A stretch of DNA of 64,000 nucleotides, taken from positions 62,001 to 126,000 of the forward strand of contig NZ_AUEK01000008.1 in assembly GCF_000425945.1 (NCBI RefSeq). The letters run 5' to 3'. Source of the stretch: Candidatus Solirubrobacter pratensis (GTDB lineage: Bacteria; Actinomycetota; Thermoleophilia; Solirubrobacterales; Solirubrobacteraceae). A model generated the notes under the pieces. That model was not told where the DNA came from. It made no database searches and was given only the letters and a program-made list of their open reading frames with translations. The position numbers and the translations under genes are program-made. The number at the start of each line of letters is the position of its first letter. Within the stretch, counting starts at the first letter, position 1. This document shows, one piece after another, positions 48,563-56,825 of the stretch.

Positions 48563-49849
48563 GTGGCGGCACCGGATCGGGGAGCGGGCTCGAACGCGGA
48601 GCGGGTGGAGGCGATGGTCACGCGCCACGGGCCCGCGCTGCTGCGGGTGGCCAACCAGTTCTCGCTCTGCCACGACGATGCGCTCGACGCCTACCAGCGG
48701 GCGCTGGAGATCTACCTGCGGCGGCTCGAGAGCGTCGAGCCGGCGACCGAGGGCGCCTGGATGCGCGTGGTGGTCAAGCATGAGGCGATGGCGATCCGCC
48801 GCGCCCGCGCGGCGTCGGTCGACCGCGAGGACGTCGACCTCGACGCCACCGTGCACACGGGCGCGCGCGAGGTGGACGAGCAGGTCGCGGGCGGCGAGCG
48901 CGTTGACCGCTCGGTCGAAGCCCTGAAGGCGCTCAAGCCCGACGAGGCGAAGGCGCTCATGCTCAAGGCGCAGGGCCTCTCCTATCAGGAGATCGGGCGC
49001 CGCTTCGGGTGGACGTACACGAAGGTGAACCGTTCGATAACGGAGGGACGGCGGCGCTTCCTGAAGGAGTTCCGCGGGATCGAGGCGGGCGAGGCGTGCG
49101 CGCGCTACGAGGACGTGCTGACGGCGCTGGCCGAGGGCCGCGCGACGAGCGCGCAGGTGGTCTCGATCCGGCCGCACCTGCGCCACTGCGCGGCCTGCCG
49201 GGCGGCGGTGCGCGAGCTGCGGCTGTCGCGCCGGCGGCGGATCGCGCTGCTGCTGCCCGGGCTTCCGTGGGCGGTGCTGGCGCGCGCCGCGGCGTCGGAT
49301 GTGGGCCAGAGCGTGCAGTACGCGAGCGCGACGGGCGGCGGACGCTTCGGAGCCGCCGCCGCGCTCGTCGGCCTGTGCCTCACCGGGGCCGGCGCGGGCG
49401 CGGTGTGCGCCGTCACGGGCGGGGTCCCGTCGCCGCCGCTGATCTCGCACGAGAAGCACCAGCCGGCCGCGGCGAAGAAGAGGCCGCCGCGCAAGCGGCA
49501 CGCGACCGTCGAGCGGGTGAAGCCGGCGCCGACGGTGGTGGCGGTCGTGGCGACCGCGACGCCGCGGGCGACCGCGACGCCCGCGCGCAGGAAGGCGGTC
49601 GCCACGCGGCCGCGGAGGACCAGCGCGAAGAAGGGCGGAGTGCAGACGACGGGCGAGTTCAGCTTCGAAGGCCAGGCGGCGTCAGCGGGCAGCGCACCGC
49701 CTCCGAGCGGCGCGACGGCGAGCGGGGCGAGCGCGGCGAGCGCCGGCGGGTCCAGCGGCGGCGGGAGCTCCGGCGGCGGCGGGAGCTCCGGCGGCGGCGG
49801 AGGCCGGAGCGCGTCGTCGACCGGCGAGTTCGGGTTCGAAGGCGGCTGA
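48563..49849 (+). CDS. sigma-70-type factor fused to anti-sigma zinc finger and membrane segment
   Basis: 428 aa from the GTG at 48563, with GGAGAGGG upstream; upstream in-frame starts lie in poor sequence. Residues about 18-85 resemble sigma region 2 (LRVANQFSLCHDDALDAYQRALEIYLRRL), and 118-170 region 4 (LKALKPDEAKALMLKAQGLSYQEIGRRFGWTYTKVNRSITEGRRRFL). At 203-212, RPHLRHCAAC gives HxxxCxxC, the zinc site of anti-sigma factors (zf-HC2). Residues 262-287 are a membrane helix, followed by a basic linker and a Gly/Ser-rich tail with two copies of TGEFxFEG. It is an ECF-like sigma carrying its own inhibitor-like module in one chain. Confidence 0.85.
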   Translation: MAAPDRGAGSNAERVEAMVTRHGPALLRVANQFSLCHDDALDAYQRALEIYLRRLESVEPATEGAWMRVVVKHEAMAIRRARAASVDREDVDLDATVHTGAREVDEQVAGGERVDRSVEALKALKPDEAKALMLKAQGLSYQEIGRRFGWTYTKVNRSITEGRRRFLKEFRGIEAGEACARYEDVLTALAEGRATSAQVVSIRPHLRHCAACRAAVRELRLSRRRRIALLLPGLPWAVLARAAASDVGQSVQYASATGGGRFGAAAALVGLCLTGAGAGAVCAVTGGVPSPPLISHEKHQPAAAKKRPPRKRHATVERVKPAPTVVAVVATATPRATATPARRKAVATRPRRTSAKKGGVQTTGEFSFEGQAASAGSAPPPSGATASGASAASAGGSSGGGSSGGGGSSGGGGGRSASSTGEFGFEGG

Positions 49850-50119
49850 CCCGGGCCCCGCGCGGCACCACCAGTGCCGCGGCCACGCCGCGCGCGCCGG
49901 CGGGCCCTGGCCGCCCGCGACCCCGCCGGCGCGGCGCCGCCGCCCGCCCCAGCGGCCCGGCCGCCCGCGACTCCGCCTGCGGCGCGGCCACGCCGCTCGC
50001 CCGCCCCGCGCGTTACGCCGCCTGCCGCACGAGCTTCCCCGCCGTGCGGCCCGCCTCGCCCAGCGCGGGCGCCGCGACGCTCGGCGCGCGATCTCCGCGC
50101 TGGCCTCTCCTGGAGCGGG

Positions 50120-50272
50120 AACTGCGCTGGTAAAGGGGGTGGGTCCGTTCGGGACCGGGCCCCATGGGCCGGTTCGCGGGTCCGATTCGAGCTCGGGTCA
50201 GAAAGCGATCACCGGCTCGCCGGGGGTGACCCACTTTCCTTCGAAATGTTCGAAGGAAAGTGGGTCACCCCC
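50120..50272 (+). other. structured intergenic element, copy B
   Basis: It begins with the same box as copy A, AACTGCGCTGGTAA (50120-50133), contains GGTTCGCGGG (50170-50179) and a GATCACCGGCTCG stretch resembling copy A, and ends in a perfect 24-bp hairpin with arms 50222-50245 and 50249-50272 around an ATG loop. The apex is TTCGAA-ATG-TTCGAA. Stem bases differ from copy A at many positions but remain paired in both, as expected if the structure is selected. Box-to-hairpin distance is 102 bp here and 78 bp in copy A. Confidence 0.65.
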
Positions 50273-50288
50273 CTGTGCCGAAGTGCGA

Positions 50289-50304
50289 GCGTGATCGATC
50301 ACGC
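50289..50304. promoter_or_regulatory. 16-bp palindrome downstream of element B
   Basis: GCGTGATCGATCACGC is a perfect palindrome. It lies 17 bp after the element B hairpin. It could be a binding site or part of the mobile element end; copy A has only a weak inverted CGACCAT/ATGGTCG at the same relative place. Confidence 0.35.
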
Positions 50305-50439
50305 GCGAAAGCCCCGACGGGATGATCGATCGCGCGCTGATCGCCGCCGCGGCTCTTGCGCGCGGGGAAGCGGTCTCTCCCCGCGCCCTTACTGTGGGTG
50401 TTGACGTTCAGTTCGCCGCCCGCGCGACAGTGGCCCCGA

Positions 50440-50600
50440 GGGCCGGGGCGGCGCGGTGACGCGCGGGACGCCGCCGTGACCCCGGCCGGGGCGCGGTGAC
50501 GCGCGGGACGCCGCCGTGACCCCGCCGGCGCGCGGTGACGCGCGGAACGCCGCCGTGACCCCGCCGGGGCGCGATGACGCGCCGGGGCGCGGCGACCGTG
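50440..50600. repeat. 39-40-bp tandem repeat, about 3.5 copies
   Basis: The unit begins GCGGTGACGCGCGG and starts at 50453, 50493, 50532 and 50571 (as GCGATGACGCG), giving periods of 40, 39 and 39. Copies are separated by a CCGCCGTGACCCCG stretch. The length is not a constant multiple of three, so it does not encode a peptide repeat. Confidence 0.85.
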
Positions 50601-50877
50601 CGGGCCGCCGGCGTGATCGCGCAGGATGCGCGGACCGCGCGGGGCGCAGTGACCCGCGGGGGGCGACGTGACCTGGAAGACGGGGCCCGCGATGTGCCGC
50701 GACGGCGCGGTGACGTCCTCCGCGTACCCTCCGCCTCGTGCGGGAAGCGGGGCATGCCGTACACCTCGCCGGCCTCGCCCTCACGCCCTCGCACGCTGGA
50801 CCGAGGCCGTCTCCACGCCGGCGCCGCAGGCGCTGGTCGCAACGCTCCAGGACGTCGCGACCGGCATGATCTGCGCC

Positions 50878-51492
50878 ATGGACCTGGACGACTATCTGGC
50901 ACGCCACGCCGGCCAGGATGAGGTGCTCGCGCGCATCGACCGCGAGACCAAGGCGATGCCGTACGCCGGCATGCAGACGAGCCCCGACCAAGCCGCGCTG
51001 CTCGCGCTGCTGGTCCGCCTCAGCGGGGCGAGGACGGCGATCGAGATCGGCACGTTCACCGGCTACGGCGCGGTCTGCATCGCCCGCGGCCTGCCCGCGG
51101 ACGGCCGCCTTACGATCTTCGAGGTCTCCGACGAGTACGCGGGGATCGCGCGCCGCAACCTCGACGCCGCGGGCGAGCTGGACAAGGTGACGTTCGTGAT
51201 GGGCCCGGCGACCGAGCACCTCGCGGACCTCGACACCGTCGACTTCGCCTACGTCGACGCCGACAAGGACGCCTATCCGGCCTACTACGACGCGCTCGTG
51301 CCGAAGCTGGCGCCCCGCGGGCTGCTCCTGCTCGACAACATGCTCCGCGGCGGCCGCGTGCTCGATCCGCAGGACGAGTCCACGCGCGTCACCGCCGCGC
51401 TCAACGACCGCATCGCGGCGGACGAGCGCGTCGACTCGCTCCTGCTCGGCGTCCGCGACGGCCTGACGATCGTCACTCCGCGGGCGGCTTGA
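50878..51492 (+). CDS. class I SAM-dependent O-methyltransferase
   Basis: 204 aa from the ATG at 50878 (MDLDDYLARHAG). It belongs to the CCoAOMT-like family: MPYAGMQTSPDQAALLALLVRLSGARTAIEIGTFTGYGAVCIARGLPADGRLTIFEVSDEYAGIARRNL is the SAM-binding Rossmann region, with VDFAYVDADKDAYPAYYDALVPKLAPRGLLLLDNMLRGGRV following. The Asp of AYVDADKDAY binds metal. It methylates hydroxyls on small aromatics or natural products; the substrate is unknown. The last 20 bp overlap the convergent acyl-CoA ligase. Confidence 0.9.
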   Translation: MDLDDYLARHAGQDEVLARIDRETKAMPYAGMQTSPDQAALLALLVRLSGARTAIEIGTFTGYGAVCIARGLPADGRLTIFEVSDEYAGIARRNLDAAGELDKVTFVMGPATEHLADLDTVDFAYVDADKDAYPAYYDALVPKLAPRGLLLLDNMLRGGRVLDPQDESTRVTAALNDRIAADERVDSLLLGVRDGLTIVTPRAA

Positions 51493-52963
51493 TCTCCCGC
51501 TTGAGGATCTTGCCGGTCGGGCCCTTCGGCAGCTCGTCGAGGAACCAGATGCGGCGCGGGTACTTGTAGGCGGCGACGCGGTCCTTGACGAACAGGCGGA
51601 TGTCCTCGGCGTTCGCCTCCGAGCGCAGGACGACAGCGGCGGCCACCTCCTCGCCCATGGCGTCGTCGGGCACGCCGACGACCGCGGCCTCCGAGACCGC
51701 CGGATGCTCGTAGAGCACCTCCTCGATCTCGCGCGGGTAGACGTTGTAGCCGCCGCGGATGATCATGTCCTTCTTGCGGTCGACGATGAAGAAGTAGCCG
51801 TCCTCGTCGACCGTCGCCAAGTCGCCGGTGCGGAACCAGCCGTCGGCGTCGAGCACGTCGGCGGTCGCGTCCGGGCGGTCCCGGTAGCCCTTCATCACGT
51901 TGTGGCCGCGGATCGCGATCTCGCCGACGCCGCCCTGCTCGACCTCTCCGCCGTCCTCGTCGACGAGCCGCATCTCGACGCCCTCGATCGGCGTCCCGAT
52001 CGAGCCCGGCTTGCGCTCGCGGTCGGGGTGGTTGAAGGACGCGACCGGCGACGTCTCCGAGAGCCCGTAGCCCTCCAGCACCTTGCAGTCGAACGCCTGC
52101 TCGAAGCCGCGCATCACCTCGACGGGCATCGCGGAGCCGCCGGAGACGCACAGCCGCAGGCTCGAGACGTCGTAGCGCTCGCGATCGGCGACGCTGAGGA
52201 TCGCGTGGTACATCGTCGGCACGCCCTCGAACACGGTGACCTTGTCGCGCTGGATGATCTCGAGCGCCTTCGCCGGGTCGAAGCGCGGGATCAGCGTCAG
52301 GCACGCGCCGGAGCTGACGCCGGCGTTGAGGCCGCAGGTCTGCCCGAACGAGTGGAACAGCGGCAGCGCCCCGAGGATCACGTCGTCCTCGGTGATCTGC
52401 ACGAGCGTGTGCGCGGTCACCTCGCAGTTCGTGCGCAGGTTGTCGTGCGTGAGCTCGGCGCCCTTCGGCGTGCCGGTCGTGCCGCTCGTGTAGAGGATCA
52501 CCGCCGTGTCGTCGCCGTCGCGCTCGGCGTCCTGGCGCGACGGCTCGGCGGCGATCACGAGCTGCTCGAACTCCCCGGGCGTGACGAGCACCAGCTCGGC
52601 GCCGGCCTTCTGCGCCCCTTCGCGCGCGGCGTCGCCGAACCCGTGCCACGCGAACAGCAGCTTGGCGCCGGGATCCTCGAGATAGAACCCGACCTCGCGC
52701 CCCTTGAGCAGCACGTTCATCGGCACCACGACGCCGCCGGCGCGCAGGATGCCGTAGTAGACGACGGCGAAGTAGGGGACGTTCGGGAGCATGATCCCGA
52801 CCCGGTCGCCCGGCACGATCCCCTTTGCCTTCAGCAGCCCCGCGACGCGCGACGCGGCCTCGTCGAGGAACGCGTAGTTGACCTCTTGGTCGTCGAGCTT
52901 GAGCGCGATGCGGTCACCGTGCTGCTCGGCCGCGCGCGTCAGCAGATCCGCCAGGTTCGGCAT
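51473..52963 (-). CDS. long-chain fatty-acid--CoA ligase / AMP-dependent synthetase
   Basis: 496 aa. TAVILYTSGTTGTPKGAELTHDNL is the AMP-binding P-loop, GYGLSETSPVASF the A5 motif, and GWFRTGDLATVDEDGYFFIVDRKKDMIIRGGYNVYPREIEEVLYEHPAV the A8/A7 region; PTGKILKREIK at the end carries the catalytic Lys. It activates a carboxylic acid as acyl-AMP and passes it to CoA. The length fits a standalone acyl-CoA ligase. The ATG at 52963 has GAGGAGGAAGG upstream. It is not adjacent to a beta-oxidation gene in this window. Confidence 0.95.
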   Translation of the reverse strand: MPNLADLLTRAAEQHGDRIALKLDDQEVNYAFLDEAASRVAGLLKAKGIVPGDRVGIMLPNVPYFAVVYYGILRAGGVVVPMNVLLKGREVGFYLEDPGAKLLFAWHGFGDAAREGAQKAGAELVLVTPGEFEQLVIAAEPSRQDAERDGDDTAVILYTSGTTGTPKGAELTHDNLRTNCEVTAHTLVQITEDDVILGALPLFHSFGQTCGLNAGVSSGACLTLIPRFDPAKALEIIQRDKVTVFEGVPTMYHAILSVADRERYDVSSLRLCVSGGSAMPVEVMRGFEQAFDCKVLEGYGLSETSPVASFNHPDRERKPGSIGTPIEGVEMRLVDEDGGEVEQGGVGEIAIRGHNVMKGYRDRPDATADVLDADGWFRTGDLATVDEDGYFFIVDRKKDMIIRGGYNVYPREIEEVLYEHPAVSEAAVVGVPDDAMGEEVAAAVVLRSEANAEDIRLFVKDRVAAYKYPRRIWFLDELPKGPTGKILKREIKPPAE

Positions 52964-52998
52964 CGGGTCCTTCCTCCTCGTGGGCTTCCGGGCCCACC

Positions 52999-54336
52999 CT
53001 AACCGCCGCCGGGAGGATCGTCGGGAAATGTGACGCGGATCTCGGCGCCGCCGCCCGGCGCGTTGGACGCGCTCGCGGTCCCGCCGTGGGCGCGCGCGAT
53101 GGCGGCGACGATCGCCAGGCCCAGCCCGGCGCCCCCGCCGGCGCGCGCGGGATCGCCGCGCGAGAACCGCTCGAACGCGGAGTCGATGAAGCCGTCACCG
53201 AAGCCCGGGCCGTGGTCGCGCACCGACAGCTCGCCTTCGCGCGCCGCCAGCACGACCGGTCCGGCGCCGTGCCGCAGCGCGTTGTCGACGAGGTTGCCGA
53301 GCACCTGCTCCACGCGCAGCTCGTCCGCGTCCAGCCACAGTCCGGCGGGCGCGTCGACGCGCACCTCCGCGCCGCGCTGCGCCGCCGCGACCGCGAACCG
53401 GCCGCGCACGCGGGCGAGCAGCTCACCCGCGTCCACCTGCGAGCGCCGCAGCGGCAGCTCTCCCTGGTCGGCGCGGGCGATCACGAGCAGGCTCTCGGCA
53501 AGCTGCGCCAGCCGGTCGGTCTCGTCCTCGGCCGAGCGCACCGCGTCCTCCAGCTCGGCGCGGGTGCGGCGGCGGCGCCGCGCGAGCTCGAGCTCGCCCT
53601 TGAGGATCGCCAGCGGCGTCCGCAGCTCGTGGCTCGCGTCCGCGACGAACCTCCGCTCGCGCGCCAGCGCGGTCTCGAGCCGCGCCAGCATCGCGTTGAG
53701 CGTCTCGCCGAGGCGCGAGAGCTCGTCGCCGGCGCGCGGGACCGGCAGCCGCTGACCCGGCTCGGACGCCTGGATCTCGCGCGCCCGCCGCCGCATCGCG
53801 TCGACCGGCCGCAGCGCGGCCGCGGCGACCCCGTAGCCCGCCAGCGAGGCGAGCGCCAGCGCGCCCAGGCCGCCGACCAGCAGCAGCGTCGCCAGATTGG
53901 AGAGCGCCGCGTCGCGCTCCTCGAGCGACGCGCCGACGACGATCACGGCGAGCACGCCGTCCTGCCCGCGCACGGGCGACGCGAGGTAGCGCATCTCGTC
54001 GCGCGCGACGTGGACGGGCGCCCTGGCCGCGCGGCGCGCCTCAGCCGCGCTGAGCAGCGGGTCGCGGAGCGCGCGCGGCGAGTCGCGGACCCCGCCCGAC
54101 GGCGCGAGGATCTGCGCGATGTCGTCCTCGTGCAGCGGCGACTCGGCGAGCCCGCTGTCGGACTCCCGCACCAGGGCGGTCAGGTCCGCGACCCGGGACT
54201 GCAGGCCGCGATCGATCGAGGCCTCGAGCTCCGAGGCCATCCGCAGGTAGAGGAACAGCCCCGTGGCCCCGAGCACGATCGCCATCACGACGGCGAATGC
54301 GAGGGTCACGCGGATGCGGATGGGCAGGCGGGTCAA
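52999..54336 (-). CDS. sensor histidine kinase (system 4)
   Basis: 445 aa. RIRVTLAFAVVMAIVLGATGLFLYLRM is the first membrane helix; an extracytoplasmic sensor of about 130 residues, a second helix with LLLVGGLGALALASLAGYGVAAAAL and HAMP follow. The core has [24 protein letters not shown] (His at about 235), DNALRHGAG (N-box) and AGLGLAIVAAIARAHGG. It is the downstream gene of a two-gene unit with the repeat protein at 54379, and its partner regulator at 54873 is on the opposite strand across a shared promoter. So sensor and regulator are not in one operon. Confidence 0.93.
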   Translation of the reverse strand: MTRLPIRIRVTLAFAVVMAIVLGATGLFLYLRMASELEASIDRGLQSRVADLTALVRESDSGLAESPLHEDDIAQILAPSGGVRDSPRALRDPLLSAAEARRAARAPVHVARDEMRYLASPVRGQDGVLAVIVVGASLEERDAALSNLATLLLVGGLGALALASLAGYGVAAAALRPVDAMRRRAREIQASEPGQRLPVPRAGDELSRLGETLNAMLARLETALARERRFVADASHELRTPLAILKGELELARRRRRTRAELEDAVRSAEDETDRLAQLAESLLVIARADQGELPLRRSQVDAGELLARVRGRFAVAAAQRGAEVRVDAPAGLWLDADELRVEQVLGNLVDNALRHGAGPVVLAAREGELSVRDHGPGFGDGFIDSAFERFSRGDPARAGGGAGLGLAIVAAIARAHGGTASASNAPGGGAEIRVTFPDDPPGGG

Positions 54337-54378
54337 GATGGGGCTCCCGGCGCCCGTGGGGCGCCGGGAGCAATGGTG

Positions 54379-54753
54379 CTACTGCTGGACGTTGGCCGTG
54401 CCCGTGTCCGGGCCGTCGTTGGTCTCGGCGTCCTGGCCGCCGTTCGCGTCCGCCTTGTCGTTGGCGTCCGCCTTGTCGTTGGCGTCCGCCTTGTCGTTGG
54501 CGTCCGCCTTCTCGTTGGCGTCCGGCTTCTCGTTCGGATCCGCCGTCTCGGGGCCGCCGGCGACCTCGCCCGGGCCCAGGTGCTCGCCGTGGTTGTCACC
54601 CGTCTGGGTGTCGGGTGCCGGCGTGGACTGCGCGGGGGTGGCGGACGGCGCGTTCCCGCTGGTCTGCGTCGCGCCGGCCAGCGCCGCGCCGCCGAATCCG
54701 AGCGCGAGCAGCCCTGCCACGGCCGCTACGCCGATCTTCAATCGCTTGAGCAT
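54379..54753 (-). CDS. secreted acidic protein with DKADAN hexapeptide repeats
   Basis: 124 aa from the ATG at 54753 with AAGGTGA eight bases upstream. A signal peptide (LKIGVAAVAGLLALGFGGAALAGA) is followed by an acidic, Asn/Asp-rich chain with no hydrophobic core. About 30 residues are tandem hexapeptides (NEKADA, NDKADA), encoded by an 18-bp DNA repeat at 54446-54535. The composition suggests a disordered, cation-binding or wall-exposed protein. It sits between the divergent promoter and the kinase at 52999, so it is likely the first gene of that unit and a target of the system. Confidence 0.75.
   Translation of the reverse strand: MLKRLKIGVAAVAGLLALGFGGAALAGATQTSGNAPSATPAQSTPAPDTQTGDNHGEHLGPGEVAGGPETADPNEKPDANEKADANDKADANDKADANDKADANGGQDAETNDGPDTGTANVQQ
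54446..54535 (-). repeat. 18-bp tandem repeat, five units
   Basis: Units start at 54446, 54464, 54482, 54500 and 54518, each GCGTCCGCCTTGTCGTTG or a close variant. The 18-bp period encodes a hexapeptide (Lys-Ala-Asp-Ala-Asn-Asp) on the minus strand. Copy number is probably variable. Confidence 0.9.
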
Positions 54754-54807
54754 TGCAACTTCACCTTTCGGTTGGGAACAAGGCCCGGCCGAAGCTACGA
54801 GCCCTCG

Positions 54808-54849
54808 GCTGAAGCCCCGCTGAAGCACGCGTTCAGCCCAATTTCAGCC
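54808..54849. promoter_or_regulatory. mirrored 11-bp-phased GCTGAAGC / TTCAGCC operator
   Basis: GCTGAAGC occurs at 54808 and 54819, and TTCAGCC occurs at 54832 and 54843. Each pair is 11 bp apart, one helical turn, and the pairs point at each other, so they are two head-to-tail dimer sites in mirror orientation. They lie between the repeat-protein gene and the divergent response regulator at 54873. This fits an OmpR-family regulator that controls both directions. Confidence 0.75.
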
Positions 54850-54872
54850 ACGGCGCGCCACGATTGGGAGCA

Positions 54873-55568
54873 ATGCGCGTGCTGGTCGTCGAGGACGAGG
54901 TCAAGATGGCGAGCCTCACCCGCCGCGCGTTGCGCGAGGACGGGATGCTGGCCGACGTCGCGGTCACCGGCGCGGACGCGATCTGGATGGCCACCACCGC
55001 GAGCTACGACGCGATCGTCCTCGACGTCATGCTCCCGGACATCGACGGCTTCGAGACGTGCCGCCGCCTGCGCGAGCAGGACGTCTGGGCGCCCGTGCTG
55101 ATGCTGACCGCGCGCGACAGCGTCGAGGACCGGGTCGCCGGCCTCGACGGCGGCGCCGACGACTACGTGATCAAGCCCGTCTCGTTCGACGAGCTGTTCG
55201 CGCGCATCCGCGCGCTGCTCCGCCGCGGCGCACGCGAGAAGCCAACCGTCCTCACCGCCGGCGAGCTGCGCCTGGATCCCGCCGCCCACCGCGCCTGGCG
55301 CGGGGAGGCCGAGCTGCGGCTGACCGCGAAGGAGTTCACCGTGCTCGAGGCGTTCATGCGCCGTCCCGGCGAGCTGCTCGCCAAGCGCGCGATCCTCGAG
55401 CACGGGTGGGACTACGCGTACGAGGACCGCTCGAACGTCGTCGAGGTCTACGTCGGCGCGCTGCGCGCCAAGATCGACCGCCCGTTCGGCACCGAGTCGA
55501 TCGAGACGGTGCGCGGAGCCGGCTACCGGCTCCGCGCCGACGGCGGAGGGTCAGTCCAGCAGGACTGA
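54873..55568 (+). CDS. OmpR/PhoB-family response regulator (system 4)
   Basis: 231 aa from the ATG at 54873 with GGGAG just upstream; a GTG or ATG slightly earlier is in frame but less well placed. The receiver is canonical: VLVVEDEVKMASL, Asp51 in VLDVMLPDIDGFETC, MLTARDSVEDR and YVIKPVSFDEL. The winged helix has LTAKEFTVLEAFMRRPGELLAKRAILEHGWDYAY and NVVEVYVGALRAKIDR, ending GAGYRLRADGG. Its 3' end overlaps the convergent sufD by 18 bp. The partner kinase is at 52999. Confidence 0.95.
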   Translation: MRVLVVEDEVKMASLTRRALREDGMLADVAVTGADAIWMATTASYDAIVLDVMLPDIDGFETCRRLREQDVWAPVLMLTARDSVEDRVAGLDGGADDYVIKPVSFDELFARIRALLRRGAREKPTVLTAGELRLDPAAHRAWRGEAELRLTAKEFTVLEAFMRRPGELLAKRAILEHGWDYAYEDRSNVVEVYVGALRAKIDRPFGTESIETVRGAGYRLRADGGGSVQQD

Positions 55569-56825
55569 GAGCCGGCGCTCGAGCGCGGCCGACATCGCCT
55601 CGCGGATCGGGCCCTCCTCGAAGCGCTGCACGAGCTCGGCCATGAAGCCCTCGATCACGAGCCGTTGGGAAGCCGCCTCGCGCAGTCCGCGCGACTCGAG
55701 GTAGAAGAGCTGCTCCTTGTCGATCTGGGCGATCGCGGCGGCGTGCGTGCAGCGGACGTCGTTCGCGAGGATCTCGAGGCCCGGGATCGCATCGGCGTGC
55801 GCCCGCTTGGACAGCAGCAGGTTGCGGCACTCCTGGAACGCGTCGGTCTGCTGGGCGCCCGGGTCGACCTTGATCATCCCGCGCCACACCGCGCTCGCCC
55901 GGTCCGCCAGGATCCCGCGGAAGGCGAGGTCCGACGTCGTGTTCGGGGCCCCGTGCTCCTGCGTGGTGTGGAAGTCGATGTGCTGGCGCGCGTGCGGCGC
56001 GTAGGCGCCCGTGACCTTCGCGTGCGAGCCCTCGCCCGCCAGCAGCGTCTCCGTGCGCACCTTTCCGGAGCCCGAGCCGAAGCCGACGACCACCCAGTCC
56101 AGCGACCCGTCGCGCGCCACCTCGGCGCGCTGGGCGCCGAAGACCCACGACTTCTCGTTCATGTCCTGCGCGCCGACGAACCGCAGCCGGGCGTTCTGGC
56201 CCACCCGCAGCTCGACGACGGAGTTCAGCATCGACTCGGCGTCGGGCGAGCCGGAGAGGTGCTGCTCCCAGACCTCGGCCTCGGCGCCCTCCTCGAGCAC
56301 GATCAGCACGCGGCGGTGCAGCGCGACGCCCGCGGCGTCGGAGATCGCGGTCAGGACGATCGGCGCCTCGACGCGCACGCCGCGCGGGACGTAGACGAAC
56401 GCGCCGCCGGTCCAGCCCGCGTCGTTGAGCTCGGTGAAGACGTCCTGGCCGGCCGGCACGACGGTGCCGAAGTGCTGCTCGACCAGCTCGGAGTGGTGCT
56501 CGCAGGCCAGCGTCAGCGGGAGCACGATCACGCCGTCGTCGGGCGAGAGCCCCCCGCCGTCGACCACGCGACCGTCGACCTGGCCGAGGTGCATGGCGCC
56601 CTCAGGTGCCTCCAGCAGCGTCTCGACGCGGTCGACCGCGGACGCGTCGCCGTCGCCGGGAGCGGCGGCCGTGAAGCTTGCGAGATCCAGCTTCCCGAGG
56701 TCCGTGAACTCCCAGCCCACGTGGCCCTTGTGACGCGGCAGGTCCAGGGCGGCGGCGCGCGAAGCGGCGCCGGAGCGCCGCTCCTTCAGCCACTGGGGTT
56801 CGCGAACGGCAGCCAGCTCAGCCAA
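55551..56825 (-). CDS. sufD: SUF Fe-S cluster assembly protein SufD
   Basis: 424 aa. SufD pairs with SufB on the SufC ATPase scaffold. The core has [54 protein letters not shown], then [42 protein letters not shown] and [111 protein letters not shown], the standard SufBD signatures. The start at 56825 overlaps sufB's stop by 8 bp. It is the last gene of the Rieske-sufB-sufD unit. Confidence 0.95.
   Translation of the reverse strand: MAELAAVREPQWLKERRSGAASRAAALDLPRHKGHVGWEFTDLGKLDLASFTAAAPGDGDASAVDRVETLLEAPEGAMHLGQVDGRVVDGGGLSPDDGVIVLPLTLACEHHSELVEQHFGTVVPAGQDVFTELNDAGWTGGAFVYVPRGVRVEAPIVLTAISDAAGVALHRRVLIVLEEGAEAEVWEQHLSGSPDAESMLNSVVELRVGQNARLRFVGAQDMNEKSWVFGAQRAEVARDGSLDWVVVGFGSGSGKVRTETLLAGEGSHAKVTGAYAPHARQHIDFHTTQEHGAPNTTSDLAFRGILADRASAVWRGMIKVDPGAQQTDAFQECRNLLLSKRAHADAIPGLEILANDVRCTHAAAIAQIDKEQLFYLESRGLREAASQRLVIEGFMAELVQRFEEGPIREAMSAALERRLSVLLD

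Larger units (their letters stand above)
49850..50877. other. 1-kb repeat-rich intergenic region without a credible gene
   Basis: The gap between the sigma fusion and the O-methyltransferase holds GC-rich, Pro/Ala/Arg-coding-looking sequence in all frames with no start, no codon bias and no recognisable domain. One short stretch on the minus strand near 50025-50090 (APALGEAGRTAGKLVRQAA) could be the tail of a lost gene. The region contains hairpin element B, a 16-bp palindrome and a 39-40-bp tandem repeat, annotated separately. Confidence 0.6.

Noticed and set aside
50013..50234. 73-aa ORF on the minus strand inside the second repeat-rich gap
   Set aside because: It lacks a ribosome binding site and spans hairpin B and unrelated low-complexity sequence; only its last 19 residues look gene-like, so at most a remnant.
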